Part shown: in pieces, positions 51,220 through 61,554 of the stretch | Layout: each line of letters opens with the position of its first letter | Position numbering within the stretch: the first letter of the stretch is position 1 | Program-made: the position numbers and the translations under genes | Notes under the pieces: generated by a model | What the model saw: the letters and a program-made list of their open reading frames with translations, nothing else | Databases searched by the model: none | What the model was told of the DNA's origin: nothing | Origin: Thermococcus camini | Lineage (GTDB): Archaea > Methanobacteriota_B > Thermococci > Thermococcales > Thermococcaceae | Length of the DNA stretch: 64,000 bases | Assembly (NCBI RefSeq): GCF_904067545.1 | Contig: NZ_LR881183.1 | Span: forward strand, 500,277 to 564,276 | Direction: 5' to 3'

Positions 51220-52164
51220 ATGCTCGAAGTGATTTTCCTCGGCACGGGCGGCATAATGCCCACCAGGGAGAGAAACGTCCCGGCCATAGCGCTCCGCTAC
51301 AATGGTGAGATTATACTCTTCGACGTCGGGGAGGGCACTATGAGGCAGATGAACACCGCTAAACTCAGCCCAATGAAGGTGGAAAAGATTTTCATCACCC
51401 ACTTCCACGGCGACCACTACCTCGGTTTAGCCGCGCTGATCCAGACGATGAACCTGTGGGACAGGGAAAAACCGCTCCATATCTACGGCCCCAAATACAC
51501 CTTCGAGTTCGTCCAGCACTTCCTCCAGAGCGGCTTCTTCAGGCCGGGCTTTGAGATACACGTCCACGAGATTGGGGAAACCCGCTTGAAGTTCAATGGA
51601 TATGAAATCTGGTCATTCAAGGTCGAGCATGGGATTCCGGCTTTGGGCTACGTTTTTAGGGAAAAAGACCGGCGCGGGAAGTTCCTGCCGGAGAAGCTGA
51701 GGAAATACGGCCTGAGCGAGGGCCCGATACTTGGGAAGCTTGAGCGTGAAGGTAAAATCGAGTGGAACGGAAAAACGATTTACCTTGAGGACGTCACCGG
51801 GCCGAGGAGAAAGGGACTCAAGATAGCCTACACCGGCGACACCGAGCCCGCTGAAAGGGTCAGGCTCTTCGCCGAGAGGGCGGATCTTCTAATCCATGAG
51901 GCCACCTATCTGGATCCGGCCCATAGGGGCGACAGCTACCACTCAACGGTGGAGGAAGCCTGTGAGGTCGCTAAGAGGGCCAAGGTGAAGCTTCTGGCGT
52001 TATTCCACAGGGCCTTCCGCTACACCTACGACGAATACACGAGCGGGGCCTCGCGAATATGCCGTGATTTTGGAGTGGATTTCGTAGTTCCGAGGGATTT
52101 TGATGTCCTGGAGTTTAAATCCGGCGAATTCAGTGTGAGAAACCTTCTGGAGGAGAGAGGATGA
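51220..52164 (+). CDS. rnz: Ribonuclease Z
   Basis: 314 residues. The metal-binding motif THFHGDH is at residues 60-66 (His61, His63, Asp65, His66), with GTGGIMPT at the N-terminus and further ligands in YTGDTEP and LIHEATYLDP. It matures tRNA 3' ends. The TATA-like CTTTTTAAG near 51190 is only about 30 bases before the ATG, so the message may be nearly leaderless. Overlaps the next gene by ATGA. Confidence 0.95.
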   Translation: MLEVIFLGTGGIMPTRERNVPAIALRYNGEIILFDVGEGTMRQMNTAKLSPMKVEKIFITHFHGDHYLGLAALIQTMNLWDREKPLHIYGPKYTFEFVQHFLQSGFFRPGFEIHVHEIGETRLKFNGYEIWSFKVEHGIPALGYVFREKDRRGKFLPEKLRKYGLSEGPILGKLEREGKIEWNGKTIYLEDVTGPRRKGLKIAYTGDTEPAERVRLFAERADLLIHEATYLDPAHRGDSYHSTVEEACEVAKRAKVKLLALFHRAFRYTYDEYTSGASRICRDFGVDFVVPRDFDVLEFKSGEFSVRNLLEERG

Positions 52165-52862
52165 GCTACCTTCGTTACGTCAGGCTCATAGGCACGATGC
52201 ATGTTTCGCCGAGGAGCAGGGAGGAGGTCCTCAGGACGATACTTAGTGAGAGACCCCATGCTGTTGCTATAGAGCTCGACAGGGCGCGCTTCCTGGCCAT
52301 GAACGAGGAGAAAAAACTCACTCTGGAGGAATCACTGCGCTTCGGCAGGAAGGGGCTGATAAACTACGTTTTAGCCAAGGTCGAGGAGAAGCTCGGTGAG
52401 GAGTTTGGCATGAAGCCCGGAGAGGAGATGAAAGCTGCCATAAACGCCGCTCAAACCCTTGGCGTTCCCCTCTACCTCATAGACGAGGACATAAACCTCA
52501 TACTCTCAAAGATTCTCGCCGCACCGGGAAGGGAGAAGCTCCTCATGGCCCTGGAGGCGCTTGGAATATTCCTGCCGGTTAAGTCCGGTGAAATAGCCGA
52601 CCCGATGGCGGAGTACAGGGTCATGATGATTCAGTTTCGGAGGAGATACCCCTACCTCTACCGCGTCTTGGTCGAGGAGCGCAACGAGGTCATGGCGAGG
52701 AATTTGATCTCAATCGTGGAGAACCTCAAGCTCTGGGGGGTTAAGAGGCCCAGGGTTGTAGCCGTTGTCGGCCTCGGCCACAAGCCCGGGATAGAGCACC
52801 TCCTCGATAGGGCGAAGGAGAGAAGGTTTCTCTCGCCCTACTGGACTACGGGGGCGGTATGA
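52161..52862 (+). CDS. TraB-domain protein
   Basis: 233 residues. VRLIGTMHVSPRSREEV and AVAIELDRARF at the N-terminus and VVAVVGLGHKPGIEHLL at the C-terminus are the conserved blocks of the TraB/GumN family (with the conserved GxxH, ExD and GxxH residues). Proposed to be metal-dependent proteases, but the function in archaea is unknown. It lacks the C-terminal membrane helices of longer archaeal TraB proteins. Coupled to rnz upstream and to the broken zinc-ribbon gene downstream by ATGA overlaps. Confidence 0.88.
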   Translation: MSYLRYVRLIGTMHVSPRSREEVLRTILSERPHAVAIELDRARFLAMNEEKKLTLEESLRFGRKGLINYVLAKVEEKLGEEFGMKPGEEMKAAINAAQTLGVPLYLIDEDINLILSKILAAPGREKLLMALEALGIFLPVKSGEIADPMAEYRVMMIQFRRRYPYLYRVLVEERNEVMARNLISIVENLKLWGVKRPRVVAVVGLGHKPGIEHLLDRAKERRFLSPYWTTGAV

Positions 52863-53037
52863 TGGAAAGGAGGCATCTGGTCTGCCCGCTCTGCGGGGGG
52901 ACGGATTTCAGCGTTGATGAGGGAAGATAGACAGCAAATGGGGGTTCACCGCCCACAAGGTGAAGATAGTCATCTGCAGGAACTGCGGCTACGTCATGAT
53001 GTTCTACAAGGGCAGAACCATCTGGGACTTTGACTGA
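52859..53037 (+). pseudogene. Frameshifted zinc-ribbon protein
   Basis: The frame starting at ATG 52859 (overlapping the TraB stop as ATGA) reads MMERRHLVCPLCGGTDFSVDEG and stops at TAG near 52928. One base of shift restores SKWGFTAHKVKIV, then ICRNCGYVMMFYKGR and a stop at 53035-53037. The two CxxC halves together form one zinc ribbon of about 58 residues. A single missing G in the run GAGGGAAG would repair it. Causes could be a sequencing error in the run, a recent mutation, or frameshifting. The intact protein would bind nucleic acid or act as a small adaptor. Confidence 0.75.
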
Positions 53038-53086
53038 TTCGTTACTTTTATATTTAGAACCGCCACAGCATTCTTGGGGATTCGCC

Positions 53087-53266
53087 ATGAAGGACAGACT
53101 CGAAAAGATGCTCAACGTTAAGATCCTTGAAATCGAGGAGCTTGAGGACAAGATAGTCGTTTACGTCCCGGAGGATCAGGTGAGGATAGCCGTTGGGAGC
53201 GGTGGCGCCGCCGTTAAAGCCGCCGAGCTCGTAATCGGCAAGAAGATTGAAGTAAAGGGCAGGTAA
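53087..53266 (+). CDS. Small KH-like RNA-binding protein
   Basis: 59 residues from the ATG at 53087. A TATA-like TTTTATATT lies about 40 bases upstream. KIVVYVPEDQVRIAVGSGGAAVKAAELVIGKKIEV resembles the second KH domain of NusA (GxxG in GSGG, followed by helix and a K-rich strand). It should bind single-stranded RNA or DNA. The next gene starts 17 bases later. Confidence 0.82.
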   Translation: MKDRLEKMLNVKILEIEELEDKIVVYVPEDQVRIAVGSGGAAVKAAELVIGKKIEVKGR

Positions 53267-53283
53267 ATTCTCGGGGCGTTCCG

Positions 53284-53892
53284 ATGGGCTACGAACCGTG
53301 GAAAGGAGTTCACAGGGGCGGCATGGGAAGAAAGGAGATCGAGGATTTGCTGATTTCTTTTCTAGTCCTCGCTCTGCTGTTTTCCAACTTTGACCCCTAC
53401 GCCCTCCCCTACGCGGCCGTGGCAGTTCTGACGGCGTTCCTCTTCCACGAGCTCGCCCACAGGCAGATTGCGCGGCACTACGGCTACAGGGCGTACTACC
53501 GCAGATGGGACACCGGCATACTTCTGGCGCTTCTCATGGGTGTAGCGACGCGCCTTCTCACGGGGAGCACCTGGATATTCGCCGCCCTCGGTGCCGTTCA
53601 GGTCTACGCTCCCTACGCCGTTGATTCCAGGGAGGCCTTTGGAAAGATAGCCCTCGCGGGTCCGCTTACCAACATAGCCGTTGGCATAGTAGCTCTGGTT
53701 GTTTTAAGAACCACTCACCCATTCACCACCCTCTGGTGGATTTTCAGGACGACGGCAACGGTCAATCTGTGGCTGGCCTTCTTCAACCTGCTCCCGTTCC
53801 CGCCGCTGGACGGCTCCAAGGTCGTTCGCTGGAACGCCGGGGCATGGGCGGTTTCCATCGGCGTCGCCTACCTCCTCTTCAGACTGCTGTAA
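53284..53892 (+). CDS. Site-2-protease-like membrane metalloprotease
   Basis: 202 residues from ATG 53284; an ATG at 53323 (MGRKEIEDLL) is also possible. The zinc motif HELAH is at 55-59 and the third ligand region NLLPFPPLDGSK near 170, as in M50 proteases. About six membrane segments. It lacks PDZ or CBS domains. Such enzymes cut membrane proteins within the bilayer; the target is unknown. Confidence 0.9.
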   Translation: MGYEPWKGVHRGGMGRKEIEDLLISFLVLALLFSNFDPYALPYAAVAVLTAFLFHELAHRQIARHYGYRAYYRRWDTGILLALLMGVATRLLTGSTWIFAALGAVQVYAPYAVDSREAFGKIALAGPLTNIAVGIVALVVLRTTHPFTTLWWIFRTTATVNLWLAFFNLLPFPPLDGSKVVRWNAGAWAVSIGVAYLLFRLL

Positions 53893-53958
53893 CACTTTCG
53901 GTGATACAGAAGGGAAAGGTTAAATAGGCCCACCCTCACTTCTATCACGGTGATTCCA

Positions 53959-54528
53959 ATGGAGTACAAGAACCCGCTGGGTGTTGATATTGACCTCGAA
54001 ACCGGTGTCATTCCCGGGGCCAAAAAGCTCGTCAGAAGGCTCGGCGATCTGAAGGGATACTTCGTCGATGAAAAAGCCTACGAAGAGCTTCTCAAGGAGA
54101 ACCCGGTCGTTTACGAGGTTTACGCAATTGAGCAGGAAGAGAAGGATGGAGACCTGAACTTCGCCACGACGGTTCTCTACCCGGGCAAGGTTGGAAAGGA
54201 GTTCTTCTTCACCAAGGGCCACTACCACTCCAAAGCTGACAGGGCGGAGATATACTACGGCATCAAGGGGAAGGGCGGAATGCTCCTCCAGACCCCCGAA
54301 GGAAAGGCCGAATGGATAGAGATGAGGCCCGGGACGGTCGTCTACGTCCCGCCATACTGGGCCCACAGGACGGTTAACACGGGCGACGAGCCGTTCATCT
54401 TCCTGGCGATATATCCGGCCGATGCCGGCCACGACTACGGGAGTATAAAAGAAAAGGGCTTCTCCAAACTGGTCATCGAGGAGAACGGAGAAGTCAGGGT
54501 TGTGGACAACCCGAAGTGGAAGGAGTGA
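53959..54528 (+). CDS. pgiA: Cupin-type glucose-6-phosphate isomerase
   Basis: 189 residues from the ATG at 53959 (a GTG at 53950 is upstream). Nearly the same as the Pyrococcus furiosus cupin enzyme. Metal ligands are in GHYHSKADRAE (His, His, Glu) and YWAHRTVN (His). It interconverts glucose 6-phosphate and fructose 6-phosphate in the modified Embden-Meyerhof pathway. The next gene makes its substrate. Confidence 0.97.
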   Translation: MEYKNPLGVDIDLETGVIPGAKKLVRRLGDLKGYFVDEKAYEELLKENPVVYEVYAIEQEEKDGDLNFATTVLYPGKVGKEFFFTKGHYHSKADRAEIYYGIKGKGGMLLQTPEGKAEWIEMRPGTVVYVPPYWAHRTVNTGDEPFIFLAIYPADAGHDYGSIKEKGFSKLVIEENGEVRVVDNPKWKE

Positions 54529-54536
54529 ACCCTTGA

Positions 54537-55961
<1,425 letters not shown>

Positions 55962-56029
55962 TTTTTTCCTTCGCCAAGGTTAAAAAACAAATGGGCCCAA
56001 GTATTGTGCAGAAATCAGGGGTGGTTACC

Positions 56030-57433
56030 ATGAAGACGCTTATTCTTGCGGGGGGCAAGGGAACGCGCCTCTGGCCGCTGAGCAGGGAGCTGATGCCGAA
56101 GCAGTTCGTTCGGTTCCTGGACGATCGTTCTCTCTTCCAGAGAACCGTGGAAAGGGTGCTCAATCTCGGGTTCTCAAAGCCGGATGAAATATTCGTCGTG
56201 ACCAATAAGGCATACAAGTTCAGGGTTCTCGACGACATCAGGGAGCTCGGCCTGGAGCTTCCGAAGGAGAATATCCTGCTCGAACCGGAGGGAAGGAACA
56301 CCCTGCCGGCCATCTACTGGGGCATAAAGCAGGTTGAGGAAACCTTTGGGGATTCAATCGTCGCCGTTCTTCCAAGCGACCACCTGATAGAGGCCAACGA
56401 AGCCTATGAAAGGGCTTTCAGGAACGCGGAGAGGCTCGCCAAAAACTATCTGGTTACCTTCGGGGTAAAGCCGACCAAGCCTCACACCGGCTACGGCTAC
56501 ATAAAGCCGGGCGAGGCCCTGCAGGAGGGTGACGAGCTCCTCGGCTACCGCGTCGATGAGTTCAAGGAGAAGCCGGACTTCGAAACTGCCAAGCGCTACG
56601 TTGAGAACGGCTACTACTGGAACAGCGGCATGTTCATGTTTGATACTGAGGTCTTCATTGAGGAGATCCGCCAACACGCTCCCGACGTGTATGAGGCCTT
56701 TGAGAACGCGGAGAGTGTGGATGAAGCCTACCGCGTCGCCCCTGACATCAGCATAGACTACGGAGTCATGGAGAAAACGGACAGAGCGGCTGTTGTTCCC
56801 CTCAACGTCTACTGGAACGACCTGGGCAGCTTCGACGCCATTTACGAGGTAATGGGAAAGGACGAGAGCGGAAATGCCGTAAAGATTGGCAGCAGGAAGT
56901 CGGAGTACATTCCCCTGAACTCCCGGAACAACCTCGTGATGACGGAGCGCCTGACTGCGACGGTCGGTGTTGAGGACCTCATAATAATAGACACGGACGA
57001 CGCCCTTCTCATCGCGCACCGTGGGGAGAGCCAGCGCGTTAAGGAGGTTTACAAACTGCTCAAGGAGCGCGGCGACGAGAGGGTCTTTGTCCACAGGACT
57101 GCATATCGTCCCTGGGGAAGCTACACAGTCCTTGAGGAGAACGAACGCTACAAGATAAAGCGCCTCACCGTTCTGCCGGGCAAGAAGCTCTCCCTCCAGA
57201 TGCACTACCACAGGAGCGAGCACTGGGTGGTGGTTAGAGGCACGGCAAAGGTTCGCGTCGGGGAGAAGGAAATCCTCCTCCGGCCGGGCGAGAGCACTTT
57301 TATTCCAGCCGGCGTCGTTCACAGGCTTGAGAATCCTGGAAAGGTGGTTCTTGAGGTCATCGAGACCCAAATAGGGGAATACCTGGGTGAGGACGATATA
57401 GTTCGTTTTGAGGACGATTTCGGGAGGGAGTGA
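56030..57433 (+). CDS. manC: Mannose-1-phosphate guanylyltransferase / mannose-6-phosphate isomerase
   Basis: 467 residues from the ATG at 56030, with RBS GGGGTGG; the frame is open 13 codons further upstream. The N-terminal transferase has LAGGKGTRLWPLSRELMPKQF and VLPSDHLI; the C-terminal cupin (about 360-467) has RPWGSYTVLEE, LHMHYHRSEHWVV-type metal ligands (QMHYHRSEHW) and GVVHRLENPG. It makes GDP-mannose for N-glycans and lipids. Two bases separate its stop from the next ATG. Confidence 0.95.
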   Translation: MKTLILAGGKGTRLWPLSRELMPKQFVRFLDDRSLFQRTVERVLNLGFSKPDEIFVVTNKAYKFRVLDDIRELGLELPKENILLEPEGRNTLPAIYWGIKQVEETFGDSIVAVLPSDHLIEANEAYERAFRNAERLAKNYLVTFGVKPTKPHTGYGYIKPGEALQEGDELLGYRVDEFKEKPDFETAKRYVENGYYWNSGMFMFDTEVFIEEIRQHAPDVYEAFENAESVDEAYRVAPDISIDYGVMEKTDRAAVVPLNVYWNDLGSFDAIYEVMGKDESGNAVKIGSRKSEYIPLNSRNNLVMTERLTATVGVEDLIIIDTDDALLIAHRGESQRVKEVYKLLKERGDERVFVHRTAYRPWGSYTVLEENERYKIKRLTVLPGKKLSLQMHYHRSEHWVVVRGTAKVRVGEKEILLRPGESTFIPAGVVHRLENPGKVVLEVIETQIGEYLGEDDIVRFEDDFGRE

Positions 57434-57435
57434 TA

Positions 57436-57840
57436 ATGGCTGAGGATGAGAAGGTCAAGAACTGCGGAGACGGGTGGGAGCGGTTCAGCAGCTCCCTATC
57501 CTCCCTTTCGCTCAGCCTTCTGCCCACGCTGCTCTTCGTGCTCATAATGTCCTACATAATCGTCGTTGGTCTGCAGAACGCCGATATAACCTTCACGGTC
57601 CAGGGACAGGAGGTCACCATAACCTATCCGCAAATAAACATACCCGTGGACTATTCGGCCATAAAGAACGCGGTGGTTTACCTGTTTGCCGCGATACTGA
57701 TAGGCATGCCCGTTCCCCTGCTTTCCGGCAAGTGGAAGCCGCTGAAGATACTCGTCTCCCTGATTCAGGCCGGAGCGTTCGTCTACGGGCTCTACATCTT
57801 CGTGATGATGATAATCAACTTCGCCAGTGCTCTAATGTGA
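57436..57840 (+). CDS. Small membrane protein between manC and manB
   Basis: 134 residues from ATG 57436. Three hydrophobic segments (about 28-48, 75-92 and 105-130) with an extracytoplasmic stretch between the first two. No family recognised. The tight spacing (2 bases after manC, 10 before manB) puts it in the same operon, which points to membrane-linked sugar or glycolipid metabolism. Confidence 0.78.
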   Translation: MAEDEKVKNCGDGWERFSSSLSSLSLSLLPTLLFVLIMSYIIVVGLQNADITFTVQGQEVTITYPQINIPVDYSAIKNAVVYLFAAILIGMPVPLLSGKWKPLKILVSLIQAGAFVYGLYIFVMMIINFASALM

Positions 57841-57850
57841 GGTGATTGCA

Positions 57851-59221
57851 ATGGGAAGGCTGTTCGGTACCTTCGGCGTCAGGGGAATAGCGAACGAGAT
57901 GATAACCCCAGAGTTTGCCCTCAGGATGGGTATGGCCTTCGGAACGATGCTCAAACGCGAGGGAAGGGAGAAGCCCCTCGTAGTGGTCGGCATGGACACC
58001 CGCATCAGCGGGGAGATGCTAAAGAACGCCCTTATAAGCGGGCTTTTAAGTACTGGCTGTGACGTCATAGACGTCGGAATAGCCCCAACCCCCGCGATAC
58101 AGTTCGCGACTGCTCACTTCAATGCCGATGGCGGGGCAGTTATAACAGCTTCCCACAATCCACCTGAGTACAACGGCATAAAGCTGCTTGAACCCAACGG
58201 CATGGGGCTGAAGAAAGAGAGGGAGGCAATAGTTGAGGAGGTTTTCTTCAGCGAGGACTTTGACAGGGCAAGATGGGACGGGATAGGTGAAGTCAGGGAG
58301 GAGGACATCATCGGGCCCTACATCGAGGCGATAAAAGCCAGGATTGACGTCGAGGCGATCAGGAAAAGGAAGCCATTCGTCGTCGTTGACACATCCAACG
58401 GCGCTGGTTCACTTACGCTCCCATACCTCCTGCGCGAGCTTGGGTGCAAAGTGGTTAGCGTCAACGCCCATCCTGACGGCCACTTCCCGGCCAGAAACCC
58501 CGAGCCGAACGAGGAAAATCTTAAGGGCTTTATGAAGATTGTAAAAGCCCTCGGTGCAGACTTTGGGGTTGCCCAGGACGGCGACGCCGACAGGGCGGTG
58601 TTCATAGACGAGAACGGACGCTTTATTCAGGGTGACAAGACCTTCGCGCTCGTTGCCGATGCCGTTCTGAGGGAGAACGGCGGTGGACTTTTGGTTACAA
58701 CCATAGCCACCTCCAACCTGCTCGACGATATAGCAAAGAGGAACAACGCGGAGGTTATGAGAACCAGAGTCGGCGACCTCATCGTTGCTCGCGCGCTCCT
58801 TGAGCACAACGGAACAATCGGTGGCGAGGAGAACGGCGGCGTTATCTTCCCGGACTTTGTCCTCGGCAGGGACGGGGCGATGACCACAGCAAAGATAGTC
58901 GAAATCTTCGCGAAATCGGGCAAGAAGTTCAGCGAGCTGATCGATGAGCTTCCAAAGTACTACCAGTTCAAAACGAAAAGAAAGGTGGAGGGCGACAGGA
59001 AGGCGATAGTCGAGAAGGTTGCGGGGCTTGCCAGGGAGAAGGACTACGATGTGGACACAACGGACGGGACGAAGATTCTCTTCCCTGACGGCTGGGTTCT
59101 GGTCAGGGCCAGCGGGACCGAACCGATAATCAGGGTCTTCAGCGAGGCGAAGGGCGAGGAGAAAGCTAAAGATTACCTTGAGCTGGGACTTGGGCTTCTG
59201 GAGAGGGCGATTGGAGACTGA
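57851..59221 (+). CDS. manB: Phosphomannomutase/phosphoglucomutase
   Basis: 456 residues from ATG 57851, matching archaeal bifunctional mutases. The phosphoserine loop is TASHNPPEYNGIK, the metal loop DGDADRAVF, the sugar loop GGEENGGVIF, and the phosphate-binding loop RASGTEPIIRV. It converts hexose 6-phosphates and 1-phosphates, feeding manC. RBS GGTGATTGCA. Confidence 0.96.
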   Translation: MGRLFGTFGVRGIANEMITPEFALRMGMAFGTMLKREGREKPLVVVGMDTRISGEMLKNALISGLLSTGCDVIDVGIAPTPAIQFATAHFNADGGAVITASHNPPEYNGIKLLEPNGMGLKKEREAIVEEVFFSEDFDRARWDGIGEVREEDIIGPYIEAIKARIDVEAIRKRKPFVVVDTSNGAGSLTLPYLLRELGCKVVSVNAHPDGHFPARNPEPNEENLKGFMKIVKALGADFGVAQDGDADRAVFIDENGRFIQGDKTFALVADAVLRENGGGLLVTTIATSNLLDDIAKRNNAEVMRTRVGDLIVARALLEHNGTIGGEENGGVIFPDFVLGRDGAMTTAKIVEIFAKSGKKFSELIDELPKYYQFKTKRKVEGDRKAIVEKVAGLAREKDYDVDTTDGTKILFPDGWVLVRASGTEPIIRVFSEAKGEEKAKDYLELGLGLLERAIGD

Positions 59222-59231
59222 TTCCTGGTTA

Positions 59232-59247
59232 TCCTTACTTTTTTCTG
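59232..59247 (+). terminator. T-rich terminator after manB
   Basis: ATCCTTACTTTTTTCTG follows the stop in the gap to the convergent secreted-protein gene. Confidence 0.35.
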
Positions 59248-59301
59248 AAAGTCTCGTCATTTGGGGGAAGAGAGGGAATAGAAAGGTGGGGGAAAAGCGG
59301 C

Positions 59302-60651
59302 CTAACTGCTCTTCACGTAGAATCCCATTGGAATCTCCACCGAGCACGAGCTGAACCAGCCCGTCTTGAACTTGTACTTCTGGGAACTCTTGAAGGCGTG
59401 AATAATCACTGAAGGACCGTTCTCTTTTATGGTTCCATCTACTGTCACACTTCCGGCTTTCTCATACTGAACCGATGCCGCTAATCCTGCGACGGGCGCT
59501 GGTGCACCAAAGGCAACTGCAATTGCTCCCACAGGAATTCCAATGCCAAACTTGACGCCGCACTTTCCACCAATCGCCTGGAACATATACGCCAGAGTTA
59601 TACCTTTGTTCGTTGCAAGTGGATGCTGTAGGCTCTCTTTAGTGAATCTAAAGAACGTTCGGTCAAAATCCGGACTGCCGAGGGAGATTCCACCGTCAAT
59701 TATGTATCCGTTGACACCTTTACTTGCCTTTACATCATATATCCCGACGTCTATTCTCTCCCTGCCAGTCTCACTGCAGCCATAAGCACCCATCCCCCAG
59801 GCACAGATGTATTCTTTTTCGTGTCTGTAGTACGGCTTGGCTTTGATGTATATGTAACCCATCTTGCCCTTGGGAACGTCCACGATGTCTCCAAAGTAAT
59901 AGTGGCCTTCAACTGGAACCCACTTCTTTCCGTATATCGTCACTGACGATGACAGAACCTTAACCGGATCGCCACTCCTGAACTTTGCCTCCAGGTCAGT
60001 TCCATACGCTAAAGTCGCCGAGAACTCCGTCCTGTAATCTGCTCTTAAAGAAATTGAGCCCTGTAGCTTTCCTTTTCCATCTTTGTTATCGATGATCAGC
60101 AGGGGAACCTCAACGTAGTCTTCTGCTTCCCAGGAGTCTTCTGCCGGGCGCCATTCATAGTGGTACCAGCCCGCGTGGTTGGGCTTTGGTAGGGATTCCT
60201 TCTCAAGGAGTTCTATCTTTACCCGCTTGGAGGTTCCCTGCAAATCCTTCTCCGATAGGAGGGTTGAACCCATGCCCCTGTAAAGAACGCCGTTCTCCCT
60301 GTCTATAATCCAGACGGAGACCCTGACTCCGTAGCGTTTCTCCTCGCTTATGCTTGGGAGGAGTTTCCGCAGGTTTGCCACCTTCACGATGCTCCTTGTA
60401 GTGTCAAGCTTCCAGAATCCGGAGCGTTTGATCCTGTAGTGGCCGAGGGTTTTGATGCCGGAAGGAGTGGCAACGTCAACCTGAACCTGAATTTCATAAT
60501 CTCCAGAGAAGCCCTTGAGGGTTCTTCCCTTCTCATCTGTCAGAACTATTGCCATTCCGTCTTTGGGCGGTATCCATTCCGCCGATACCGACGTTGCTAT
60601 CAAGAGTGTTATTACTGCCAACACTAGAAGAGTTCTTATTTGCTTTATCAT
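59302..60651 (-). CDS. Secreted protein of unknown function
   Basis: 449 residues. Signal peptide about 1-24 (TLLVLAVITLLIATSVSA). The rest is mainly beta-rich, with AWGMGAYGCSETGRERIDVGIYDVKASKG in the middle and a small-residue hydrophobic stretch (CGVKFGIGIPVGAIAVAFGAPAPVAGLAAS, about 375-405) that may insert in a membrane. Four cysteines in the C-terminal half could form disulfides. I recognise no family. A TATA-like TTTTTAAAATTT lies upstream near 60690. Confidence 0.78.
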   Translation of the reverse strand: MIKQIRTLLVLAVITLLIATSVSAEWIPPKDGMAIVLTDEKGRTLKGFSGDYEIQVQVDVATPSGIKTLGHYRIKRSGFWKLDTTRSIVKVANLRKLLPSISEEKRYGVRVSVWIIDRENGVLYRGMGSTLLSEKDLQGTSKRVKIELLEKESLPKPNHAGWYHYEWRPAEDSWEAEDYVEVPLLIIDNKDGKGKLQGSISLRADYRTEFSATLAYGTDLEAKFRSGDPVKVLSSSVTIYGKKWVPVEGHYYFGDIVDVPKGKMGYIYIKAKPYYRHEKEYICAWGMGAYGCSETGRERIDVGIYDVKASKGVNGYIIDGGISLGSPDFDRTFFRFTKESLQHPLATNKGITLAYMFQAIGGKCGVKFGIGIPVGAIAVAFGAPAPVAGLAASVQYEKAGSVTVDGTIKENGPSVIIHAFKSSQKYKFKTGWFSSCSVEIPMGFYVKSS

Positions 60652-60741
60652 TGAATGTCACCATAATAACTTATGCCAATGGTATTTTTAAAATTTGCGG
60701 CAACCTAATCAGCTGGAAGATTTAATTTTAACATAAAAAAG

Positions 60742-61554
60742 TCAATAGCTCTGGTTAAACTCTCCGGCCTTCCACTCTTCCAGCAGTTTTCTCCCTTCCT
60801 CCACACTCCTCGGAACCGGCAGGCCAAGGCCCAGGAAGAGTTCTGCCATGGGAGGTACGTCAAGGTTGTGCTCCCTCAGAAGCTCCGGATTCCCGAGTAT
60901 CTCCTCGGGCGTTCCCACGGTAACTATTCTTCCCCCGTCCATCAGGGCTATTCTGTCGCACAGGGCCAAGTAGTCCGCCTCGTGAGATGCCAGTATTATT
61001 GTCTTCCCCTCCGCCCTCAGCTCCGTTATCAGTCTCCTCATAATCTTTTTGCCTTTAAAGTCGAGGTTGGCGAATGGCTCGTCGAAGGCTATAACTTCCG
61101 GCTCCATAGCTAAGACTGTTGCTATCGCTGTCCTCTTCTTCTCACCGAAGCTCAGCTCCCGGGTTTCCCTCTCGGCGTAGTCCTCCATTCCAACCATCTC
61201 CAACGCCCACAGGACGCGCTCCCTCAGCTCCTTCCCCCTCAAGCCCAAATTGTAAGGGCCGAAGGCCACATCCTCGAACACAGTCGGAGAAAAGAGCTGG
61301 TCGTTGGGGTCCTGAAAAACTATCCCGACCTTTCTCCGTACTTCCTTCGGCTGTTTTGCCGGATCAAGGCCGTCCACAAGAACTTTGCCTCTCTTTGGCC
61401 TGAGAATTCCGTTGAGGTGGAGGAGCAGTGTGCTTTTTCCCGCTCCGTTCGGCCCGAGGAGGCCAAACAGCTCCCCCCTCTCAACCGTGAGGTTTATCCT
61501 CCTGAGCACTTCTCGGCCGGAGTAAGAGAAGTGAATATCCTTCAGTTCTATCAT
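60742..61554 (-). CDS. cbiO: Nickel/cobalt ECF transporter ATPase CbiO
   Basis: 270 residues. Walker A GPNGAGKSTLLL, Q-loop FQDPNDQLFSP typical of ECF ATPases, signature ELSFGEKKRTAIA and Walker B VIAFDEPFANLD. It powers metal uptake through CbiMNQ. Its ATG overlaps the cbiQ stop as ATGA. Last gene of the operon. Confidence 0.94.
   Translation of the reverse strand: MIELKDIHFSYSGREVLRRINLTVERGELFGLLGPNGAGKSTLLLHLNGILRPKRGKVLVDGLDPAKQPKEVRRKVGIVFQDPNDQLFSPTVFEDVAFGPYNLGLRGKELRERVLWALEMVGMEDYAERETRELSFGEKKRTAIATVLAMEPEVIAFDEPFANLDFKGKKIMRRLITELRAEGKTIILASHEADYLALCDRIALMDGGRIVTVGTPEEILGNPELLREHNLDVPPMAELFLGLGLPVPRSVEEGRKLLEEWKAGEFNQSY

Noticed and set aside
53943-53956. TATCACGGTGATT upstream of pgi as a TGM/Tgr site
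   Set aside because: The two half sites ATCAC and GTGAT are separated by one base instead of five, so it does not fit the motif and is mostly the ribosome binding region.
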